From NCBI RefSeq assembly GCF_026153205.1, contig NZ_JAPFBW010000006.1, positions 124,001 through 188,000 of the forward strand: DNA of 64,000 bases. The letters are read 5' to 3'. The position numbers and the translations under genes are program-made. This stretch comes from Aquabacterium sp. A7-Y (lineage in GTDB: Bacteria; Pseudomonadota; Gammaproteobacteria; Burkholderiales; Burkholderiaceae_C). Within the stretch, counting starts at the first letter, position 1; each line of letters opens with the position of its first letter. The notes under the pieces are model-generated. The model did no database searches. It was not told the origin of the DNA and saw only the letters and a list, made by a program, of their open reading frames with translations. Shown here piece after piece: positions 56,769 through 64,000 of this stretch.

Positions 56769-58595
56769 ATGTCCGCCGTCCTCCCTTCCGACACCCGCGC
56801 CCCCAGCGGGCGTGCCCGATCCGTGCGGCCGCTCGCGGGTCTCACGCCCTATCTGCGACCCTACCGGGGCCGCATCGCGCTCGCGGCCTTGTTCCTGCTG
56901 CTGGCCGCGGTCAGCACCTTGGTTTTCCCGGTCGCGCTGCGCGGCCTGATCGACCAAGGCCTGGTGGCCGCCGATCCGGGGCAGCGCCTGCTCGCGCTGC
57001 GCGGGCACTTCCTGATGCTATTCGGCGTCGGGGTGGCACTGGGTTTCTTTTCGGCAGCGCGCTTCTACATGGTGACCTGGCTGGGCGAGCGCATCACCTC
57101 CGACCTGCGCGATGCGGTCTATCGGCACGTGATCCGCCAAAGTCCGGAGTTTTTCGAGACCACGCGCACGGGCGAGGTGCTGTCGCGCCTGACCACCGAC
57201 ACGACGCTGGTGCAGACGGTGGTCGGCTCCAGCCTGTCGATGGGCCTGCGCAATGCCGTGCTCGGGCTGGGCGCGCTCGGCATGCTGGTCGTCACGGACC
57301 CCTATGTGATGACGCAGGTGCTGGGCCTCCTGGTGCTGGTGGTGCTGCCGTCGCTGTGGATCGGCCGGCGCGTGCGCAAGCTCTCGCGCGCCAGTCAGGA
57401 CCGGGTGGCCGACTCCAGCGCCCTCGCGGCCGAGGTGCTGAACGCCGTGCCGGTGGTACAGAGCTACACGCAGGAAGACCACGAGGCGGCCCGCTTCGAT
57501 GCGTCCACCGAGCGCGCCTTCGCGACCGCGGTACGGCGCACCCGGGCGCGCTCGGCGCTGGTGGCCTTCATCATCATCGCGATCTTCGCGGCGCTGCTGT
57601 GGGCGCTCTACCAGGGCACCGAAGCGGTGCTGCAGGGCCGCATCAGCGCAGGGCACCTGGGCGAGACGGTGGTCTACGTGATCCTGCTGGTCAGCTCGGT
57701 GGCCGTGCTGGCCGAGGTCTACGGCGACCTGCTGCGCGCCGCGGGCGCGACCGAGCGGCTGATGGAATTGCTGCAGAGCCAGTCGCCGATCGCCTCGCCA
57801 CCCGCGCCCCGAGCCCTGCCCGCGGTGCGCGGCGGCTCCTCGGTGCGGCTGCACGAGGTGAGCTTCAGCTACCCTTCGCGCCCCGGCGCACCGACCTTGC
57901 ACCACTTCTCGCTCGACGTGCGGCCCGGCGAGACGGTGGCGCTGGTCGGACCCAGCGGCGCCGGCAAAAGCACCGTGTTCCAGCTGCTGCTGCGCTTCTA
58001 CGATGCCCAGCACGGCGCCGTCGAGATCGACGGCGTGCCGGTGCGCGAGGCCTCGCTGCACGCCTTGCGCGGGCGCATCGGCATCGTGCCGCAGGACAGC
58101 GTGATCTTCTCGACCGACGCGATGGAGAACATCCGCTATGGACGGCCCGACGCGAGCGACCAGGAGGTCATGGAGGCCGCCCGTGCCGCTTTTGCCGACG
58201 GCTTCATCCGGGCGCTGCCGCAGGGCTATCAAACCTTCCTCGGCGAGCGCGGCGTGCGCCTGTCGGGCGGGCAGCGCCAGCGCCTGGCGATCGCGCGCGC
58301 GATGCTCAAGAACCCGCCGCTGCTGCTGCTCGACGAAGCCACCAGCGCGCTCGATGCCGAAAGCGAACGTATGGTCCAGGCCGCGCTCGAGGCGGCCATG
58401 CAGGACCGCACGACCCTGGTGATCGCCCACCGCCTCGCCACGGTACAGCGCGCCGACCGCATCGTCGTGATGGAGCACGGACGTATCGTCGAGGTGGGCC
58501 GCCACACCGAGCTGATCGCGCGCGGCGGGCTGTACGCGCAGCTGGCGGCGCTGCAATTCGCGGCACCCGACGAGGCAAGCGTTTCGGAGCCATAA
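56769..58595 (+). CDS. ABC exporter (fused permease/ATPase), MsbA-like half-transporter
   Basis: This 608-residue protein has six membrane helices at about 30-320 (IALAALFLLLAAVSTLVFPV first). The type IV exporter core includes FFETTRTGEVLSRLTTDTTL and EVLNAVPVVQSYTQEDHEAA. The nucleotide-binding domain has FSYPSRPGAPTLHHFSL, the Walker A VGPSGAGKSTVFQLLLRF, the signature LSGGQRQRLAIARAM, the Walker B LLLLDEATSALD and the H-loop VIAHRLATV. It works as a homodimer exporting lipids or drugs, and the cargo is unknown. It is divergent from marR. The long open frame upstream is antisense to marR and not part of the protein. Confidence 0.92.
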   Translation: MSAVLPSDTRAPSGRARSVRPLAGLTPYLRPYRGRIALAALFLLLAAVSTLVFPVALRGLIDQGLVAADPGQRLLALRGHFLMLFGVGVALGFFSAARFYMVTWLGERITSDLRDAVYRHVIRQSPEFFETTRTGEVLSRLTTDTTLVQTVVGSSLSMGLRNAVLGLGALGMLVVTDPYVMTQVLGLLVLVVLPSLWIGRRVRKLSRASQDRVADSSALAAEVLNAVPVVQSYTQEDHEAARFDASTERAFATAVRRTRARSALVAFIIIAIFAALLWALYQGTEAVLQGRISAGHLGETVVYVILLVSSVAVLAEVYGDLLRAAGATERLMELLQSQSPIASPPAPRALPAVRGGSSVRLHEVSFSYPSRPGAPTLHHFSLDVRPGETVALVGPSGAGKSTVFQLLLRFYDAQHGAVEIDGVPVREASLHALRGRIGIVPQDSVIFSTDAMENIRYGRPDASDQEVMEAARAAFADGFIRALPQGYQTFLGERGVRLSGGQRQRLAIARAMLKNPPLLLLDEATSALDAESERMVQAALEAAMQDRTTLVIAHRLATVQRADRIVVMEHGRIVEVGRHTELIARGGLYAQLAALQFAAPDEASVSEP

Positions 58596-58601
58596 TGGCC
58601 C

Positions 58602-58623
58602 GCCGCGCGCGCGAGCGCGCGGC
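58602..58623 (+). terminator. Stable hairpin after the ABC exporter
   Basis: GCCGCGCGC and GCGCGCGGC (58602-58610, 58615-58623) pair perfectly around a GCGA loop, a GNRA-type tetraloop, 6 bp after the stop codon. Only a pyrimidine-rich stretch (CTGCTGTCCCCTTT) follows, so termination may be partial and allow read-through to thyA. Confidence 0.5.
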
Positions 58624-58670
58624 CTGCTGTCCCCTTTCTGCCCTCCGTGCCTGCCAGCCAGCCGCCCGCC

Positions 58671-59492
58671 ATGACTTCCGCTCCCGCCCGTCCGGTCCGC
58701 ACCCAGTACGAAAGTTTCATGCGCCACGTGTACGAGCACGGCACGGCCAAGACCGACCGCACCGGTACCGGCACGCGCAGTGTGTTCGGGCACCAGATGC
58801 GCTTCGACCTCAGCGAGGGGTTCCCGCTGGTGACGACGAAAAAGCTCCACACCAAGTCCATCGTCTACGAGTTGCTGTGGTTCCTGCGCGGCGACAGCAA
58901 TGTGCAGTGGCTGCAGCAGCACGGCGTCTCGATCTGGGACGAATGGGCCCGTGAGGACGGCGACCTGGGCCCGGTCTACGGTGTGCAGTGGCGCTCCTGG
59001 CCGACGCCGGACGGCGGCCACATCGACCAGATCGAGGAGGTCCTGCGCACGCTCAAGACCAACCCGGACTCGCGCCGCATGCTCGTCAGCGCCTGGAACG
59101 TGGCCGAGCTGTCCAAGATGGCCCTGATGCCCTGCCATGCGATGTTCCAGTTTTACGTTGCCGAGGGGCGGCTGAGCTGCCAGCTCTACCAGCGCAGCGC
59201 CGACATCTTCCTGGGTGTGCCCTTCAATATCGCCAGCTACGCGCTGCTGACCCACATGGTGGCGCAGCAGTGCGACCTGGGCGTCGGGGACTTCATCTGG
59301 ACCGGCGGCGACTGCCACATCTACAACAACCACTTCGAGCAGGTCGAGCTGCAGCTCACGCGCGAGCCCTACCCCTACCCGGTGTTGCAGATCAAGCGCC
59401 GGCCAAGCTCGATCTTCGACTACACGTACGAGGACTTCGAGTTCCTCGACTACCGGCACCACGCGGCGATCAAGGCCCCCGTGGCGGTCTGA
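58671..59492 (+). CDS. thyA: Thymidylate synthase
   Basis: This 273-residue enzyme makes dTMP from dUMP using methylene-tetrahydrofolate. Motifs are [40 protein letters not shown], the catalytic Cys in [30 protein letters not shown] and [13 protein letters not shown]. The ATG giving MTSAPARP is preferred to an upstream GTG. The product dihydrofolate is recycled by FolA, whose gene follows after 162 bp; the pairing is conserved across many bacteria. Confidence 0.97.
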   Translation: MTSAPARPVRTQYESFMRHVYEHGTAKTDRTGTGTRSVFGHQMRFDLSEGFPLVTTKKLHTKSIVYELLWFLRGDSNVQWLQQHGVSIWDEWAREDGDLGPVYGVQWRSWPTPDGGHIDQIEEVLRTLKTNPDSRRMLVSAWNVAELSKMALMPCHAMFQFYVAEGRLSCQLYQRSADIFLGVPFNIASYALLTHMVAQQCDLGVGDFIWTGGDCHIYNNHFEQVELQLTREPYPYPVLQIKRRPSSIFDYTYEDFEFLDYRHHAAIKAPVAV

Positions 59493-59641
59493 GCGGCCGC
59501 CGGCGGCCTGTGGACGCCGCCCCTCTGTCCGGTCCTGGTCCTTCGCCCGCGGGATACTGGGCGCTCTGGCACGCCGCCTGCCCATACCGTGGCGGGGGAC
59601 GCGCCGCGCCCCCTGCTCCCACCACCCATCGGCGCCCGCGC

Positions 59642-59647
59642 CACAAT
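59642..59647 (+). promoter_or_regulatory. Candidate -10 (CACAAT) directly before folA
   Basis: CACAAT is followed by ACCAGCC (7 nt) and the ATG at 59655. No ribosome-binding site is visible, which fits the leaderless pattern and a separate promoter for folA in the 162-bp gap after thyA. Confidence 0.42.
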
Positions 59648-59654
59648 ACCAGCC

Positions 59655-60167
59655 ATGAGCATGCCAGACCTGCCTGAACTGAGCCTCATTGCCGCCGTGG
59701 CGCGCAACGGTGTGATCGGCCGCGACAACTCCCTGATCTGGCACCTGCCGGAGGACCTGCAGCACTTCAAACGGGTCACCCTCGGTTGCCCGGTGCTGAT
59801 GGGCCGCAAGACCTTCGAGTCCATCGGCCGGCCGCTGCCGGGCCGGCGCAACGTCGTCCTCACGCGCGACGTGCACTGGACCGCTCCCGGCGTCGAGGAG
59901 GCGCCCTCGCTGCCGGCGGCGTTGGAGCTGCTCAAACACGCCACCAAGGTGTTCGTGATCGGCGGTGCCCATCTGTATGCCGAGGCGCTGCCGCTGGCCG
60001 ACGAGCTGATCCTGACCGAGATCGACGCCGACTTCGAAGGCGACACCCACTTCCCCGACTGGGACCGCCAGGCCTTCGAGGAGGTCTCGCGCGAGACCCA
60101 CCGCAGCCGTGAAGGCTGGGACTACCACTTCGTGACCTACCACCGCAAAAAAGCCGCCGACGCATGA
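59655..60167 (+). CDS. folA: Dihydrofolate reductase
   Basis: This 170-residue enzyme has [20 protein letters not shown] (Met20-loop region), [16 protein letters not shown] with the catalytic acidic residue, [20 protein letters not shown] and [18 protein letters not shown]. It regenerates tetrahydrofolate after thymidylate synthesis. The ATG at 59655 (or 59661, two codons later) fits the usual N-terminus. Its stop overlaps the xth start (ATGA), so the two are translationally coupled. Confidence 0.96.
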   Translation: MSMPDLPELSLIAAVARNGVIGRDNSLIWHLPEDLQHFKRVTLGCPVLMGRKTFESIGRPLPGRRNVVLTRDVHWTAPGVEEAPSLPAALELLKHATKVFVIGGAHLYAEALPLADELILTEIDADFEGDTHFPDWDRQAFEEVSRETHRSREGWDYHFVTYHRKKAADA

Positions 60168-60931
60168 AACTCGCGACCTGGAACGTCAACTCGCTGGCCG
60201 TGCGCCTGCCCCAGCTGCTCGCCTGGCTGGCCGAGCACCAGCCCGAGGTGGTGGTGCTGCAGGAAACCAAGCTGACCGACGACAAGTTCCCGCTGCCCGA
60301 GCTGGCCGAGGCCGGCTACCTGGCCCAGGCCTACGGCCAGAAGACCTACAACGGCGTGGCGCTGCTGAGCCGCGAGCCGGCCTCCGACATCATCAAGAAC
60401 ATCCCCGGCTTCGAGGATCCGCAGGCTCGCGTGATCGCCGGCACGGTGGGCGAGCTGCGGGTGATCGGCGCCTACTTTCCAAACGGGCAGGCTCCCGGCA
60501 CCGACAAGTTCGACTACAAGATGCGCTGGTTACAGGCGCTGCGCGAGTGGGTGCGCAGCGAACTGGTGCGCTATCCGCGCCTGCTGCTGCTGGGCGACTA
60601 CAACATTGCCCCCGAGGACCAGGACGTCTACGACCCGGTGGCCTGGGCGGGCCAGATCCATTGCACGCCCGAGGAACGCGAGCACTTCCGCCAACTGCTG
60701 GGCCTGGGCCTGCACGACGCCTTCCGGCTGTTCGAGCAGCCGCCCAAGAGCTGGTCCTGGTGGGACTACCGCAACCTCGCCTTCCGCAAGAACCAGGGCC
60801 TGCGCATCGACCACATCCTGGTCAGCGAAGCGCTGCGCCCGCAGGTGACGGCCTGCGCGATCGACAAGCTGCCACGCAAGAACGAGCGGCCGAGCGACCA
60901 CGCCCCCGTGGTCGTGACCTTGCAGGGATGA
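60164..60931 (+). CDS. xth: Exodeoxyribonuclease III
   Basis: This 255-residue AP endonuclease and 3'-exonuclease acts in base excision repair. Catalytic motifs are [34 protein letters not shown] (metal Glu), [46 protein letters not shown] and [10 protein letters not shown] (Asp-His). Length is slightly below E. coli XthA. It starts within the folA stop and converges with ntrC. Confidence 0.95.
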   Translation: MKLATWNVNSLAVRLPQLLAWLAEHQPEVVVLQETKLTDDKFPLPELAEAGYLAQAYGQKTYNGVALLSREPASDIIKNIPGFEDPQARVIAGTVGELRVIGAYFPNGQAPGTDKFDYKMRWLQALREWVRSELVRYPRLLLLGDYNIAPEDQDVYDPVAWAGQIHCTPEEREHFRQLLGLGLHDAFRLFEQPPKSWSWWDYRNLAFRKNQGLRIDHILVSEALRPQVTACAIDKLPRKNERPSDHAPVVVTLQG

Positions 60932-60937
60932 TGATCA

Positions 60938-60978
60938 CCCCTCGTCCGGCGAGTACGTCGGACGGCTCCCCCGAGGGG
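60938..60978. terminator. Inverted repeat between convergent xth and ntrC
   Basis: Outer arms CCCCTCG/CGAGGGG (60938-60944, 60972-60978) and inner arms GTCCG/CGGAC (60944-60948, 60959-60963) can form a two-tier hairpin in the 90-bp gap. There is no T-run on either side. A bidirectional pause or terminator is plausible. Confidence 0.4.
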
Positions 60979-61021
60979 ACACGGGCCGGCTTGGGAGCGG
61001 CCCGGCGCTCGGCCCTGAGCT

Positions 61022-62599
<1,578 letters not shown>

Positions 62600-62658
62600 G
62601 CGCCGCCTGTAGTCCTTGTCTTCGGCCCCCCGCTCGCCACCCCGGACCGTTGTTGGCA

Positions 62659-63747
62659 TCAGGGCAGCGGAATCAGGATCTTGAAGGCTGTGTTTCCGGG
62701 CACGCTCTCGCACTCGATCGTGCCGTGATGCTGCTGCACGAAGGTCTGCGCCAGCGTCAGTCCCAGGCCGGAGCCGCTATCGCGCCCCGATACCAGGGGG
62801 TAGAAGATGCGATCGCGGATGGCCTCGGGGATGCCCGGTCCGTTGTCCTCGATATGCAATTCCAATGCCAGACGATAACGCTGCTTGCCCAGCGTGACTT
62901 GCCGGGCGATGCGGGTCTTCAGGCGCAGGAGCGCGTCACCGGCGGCGATGCGCTCGCGCAGCGCCTCGGCGGCGTTGTGCGCGATATTGAGCACGGCCTG
63001 GATCAGCTGCTCTCGGTCGCCGCGGAACTCGGGAATGGAGGTGTCGTAGTCGCGCAGCACCTTCAGGCCGCGCGGGAACTCGGCCAGGATCAGCGAACGC
63101 ACCCGCTCGCAGACCTCGTGGATGTTGACGTCGCTGACCACATGCGGCTTGCGGTGCGGTGCCAGCAGCCGGTCGACCAGGGCCTGCAGCCGGTCGGCCT
63201 CGTGGATGATGACCTGGGTGTACTCCGTCAGCTCGCGCGACTCGACCTCCATCTGCAGCAGCTGGGCCGCGCCACGGATACCGCCGAGCGGGTTCTTGAT
63301 CTCGTGCGCCAGGTTGCGGATCAGCTCCTTGGTGGCCTGGGCCTGGTCGAGCGCCCGCTCCTCGCGGTCCTGGCGGGTCTGCTGCTCGATTTCGACCAGC
63401 TCCACCAGTGCCAGCTCGCTTTGATCGGTCTGGGTCACGATGACGTGCACCGGCAGCACGTCGGTGCCGGCACTGCCCGGACCCGGCGGGCGGCGCAGCT
63501 GGCCTTCAAAGCGGCTGATGGAAAAATCGTTGCGCGCCACCGCGGCAACGGTCTCGCGAAAGGCCTCGGGGTCGACGAACCAGTCGAACAGCGAGCCGCG
63601 CAGCATGCTGCGGCGCGACAGCCCCAGCACGGTCTCGAAGGCGGAATTGACGAACAGGCAGGCGCCGTCGGTGTGGACCAGCGCGACCATGGTCGCCAGG
63701 TGGTCGAAGGCCAGATAGGGGCTGGCGGCCACCATGCGCTCGGGCAT
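62659..63747 (-). CDS. ntrB: Nitrogen regulation sensor histidine kinase NtrB
   Basis: This is a soluble kinase of about 362 residues with no membrane helix. An N-terminal PAS domain (FDHLATMVALVHTDGACLFV) precedes the HisKA domain with the phospho-His in IRNLAHEIKNPLGGIRGAAQ. The ATPase has NIAHNAAEAL (N box), EDNGPGIP (G1) and GRDSGSGLGLTLAQTFV (G2). It phosphorylates NtrC under nitrogen limitation and is controlled by PII. An upstream TTG (63771) is an alternative start eight codons earlier. Order on the minus strand is DUF4124-like gene, ntrB, ntrC; glnA would be expected further out. Confidence 0.95.
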   Translation of the reverse strand: MPERMVAASPYLAFDHLATMVALVHTDGACLFVNSAFETVLGLSRRSMLRGSLFDWFVDPEAFRETVAAVARNDFSISRFEGQLRRPPGPGSAGTDVLPVHVIVTQTDQSELALVELVEIEQQTRQDREERALDQAQATKELIRNLAHEIKNPLGGIRGAAQLLQMEVESRELTEYTQVIIHEADRLQALVDRLLAPHRKPHVVSDVNIHEVCERVRSLILAEFPRGLKVLRDYDTSIPEFRGDREQLIQAVLNIAHNAAEALRERIAAGDALLRLKTRIARQVTLGKQRYRLALELHIEDNGPGIPEAIRDRIFYPLVSGRDSGSGLGLTLAQTFVQQHHGTIECESVPGNTAFKILIPLP

Positions 63748-63814
63748 CGGCTTGGACAAGGGCGGCTTCAAGAAAGGCGTCGAGGCGGGGGCCGGCGAGC
63801 AGTGCGCGGGATGT

Positions 63815-64000
63815 TCACTGCGGGGCGGGCAGCTTGCCGATCTCTCGCTTGATTGAGGCGATGTCGCTTTCCTTGCGGCTGATCGTCGCCTTCAGCTCGG
63901 CCACCCGGTCGAGGTATTTCTGATAGTTGCGCTCGTTACCCTGCCGCTCCGGCTCGCCGTTGTTGTATTCCTTCTGCAGCGCGGCGAGCTGCTCCTCTTC
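63815..64000 (-). CDS. C-terminal part of a coiled-coil protein, probably DUF4124 type (5' end beyond window)
   Basis: Sixty-one codons plus a TGA remain on the minus strand, open at the right edge. The visible sequence is highly charged and helical (EEEQLAALQKEYNNGEPERQ, then NYQKYLDRVAELKATISRKE) and ends IKREIGKLPAPQ. In Burkholderiales a periplasmic DUF4124-domain protein with exactly such a coiled-coil tail usually precedes ntrB. The diagnostic DUF4124 part lies outside the window, so the family is inferred from position and tail. Confidence 0.65.
   Translation of the reverse strand, partial: EEEQLAALQKEYNNGEPERQGNERNYQKYLDRVAELKATISRKESDIASIKREIGKLPAPQ

Overview
The window is a high-GC stretch of a betaproteobacterial chromosome. 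Gene order and protein character point to the Burkholderiales, in the Rubrivivax/Leptothrix/Caldimonas neighbourhood. Evidence includes pyrG-kdsA-eno-ftsB, queG/tsaE-amiC...mutL...miaA, ntrB-ntrC beside a DUF4124 protein, a Bug-type binding protein and TRAP binding proteins. Coding density is high and genes lie on both strands. I saw no tRNA, rRNA, CRISPR array or insertion sequence. Genus and species cannot be fixed from this window.

Layout. 1-3.9 kb: the 3' part of an epsilon-poly-lysine-synthetase-like (Pls type) peptide synthetase with a membrane/beta-helix tail. 3.9-6.3 kb: two tandem near-identical TRAP solute-binding proteins without permeases. 6.4-12 kb: housekeeping genes (pmbA, yjgA/darP, mog, cysE, trmJ, suhB). 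12-13.7 kb: a small accessory patch (ankyrin protein, unknown protein, two gene-poor gaps). 13.7-18 kb: mutS overlapping an Anbu proteasome-like protease, then an alpha/beta hydrolase. 18-22.7 kb: pyrG-kdsA-DUF1330-eno-ftsB, closed by a strong terminator. 22.7-24 kb: nicotinamide riboside uptake and a NadR-like kinase. 24-31.5 kb: hslO, gamma-carbonic anhydrase, a DUF455 ferritin-like protein, MarC, a PAS-GGDEF regulator, xerD and a Bug protein. 31.8-32.7 kb: an AEC transporter with a frameshift in a G7 run.

32.7-46.2 kb keeps the skeleton of the ancestral queG/tsaE-amiC-mutL-miaA cluster, spread apart by other genes: two Uma2 nucleases, DedA, an M48 peptidase fused to a pilin-like helix, a lipoprotein hydrolase, an RluF-like pseudouridine synthase and a PA2778/PA2779 pair. 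46.2-51.6 kb is an AttEFGH-like ABC transporter/lipocalin-like set, split by an antisense diguanylate cyclase. 51.7-56.7 kb is a MarR-controlled tripartite drug efflux operon (marR, outer-membrane factor, emrA, emrB) with visible TTGCCTAGGCAA-type operators. 56.8-61 kb holds an ABC exporter, thyA, folA and xth. 61-64 kb holds ntrC, ntrB and the end of a DUF4124-like protein.

A recurring feature is a -10-like hexamer ending only 6-7 nt before a start codon, at about nine to eleven genes. This suggests that leaderless transcripts are common here. Several start codons were chosen with that in mind.
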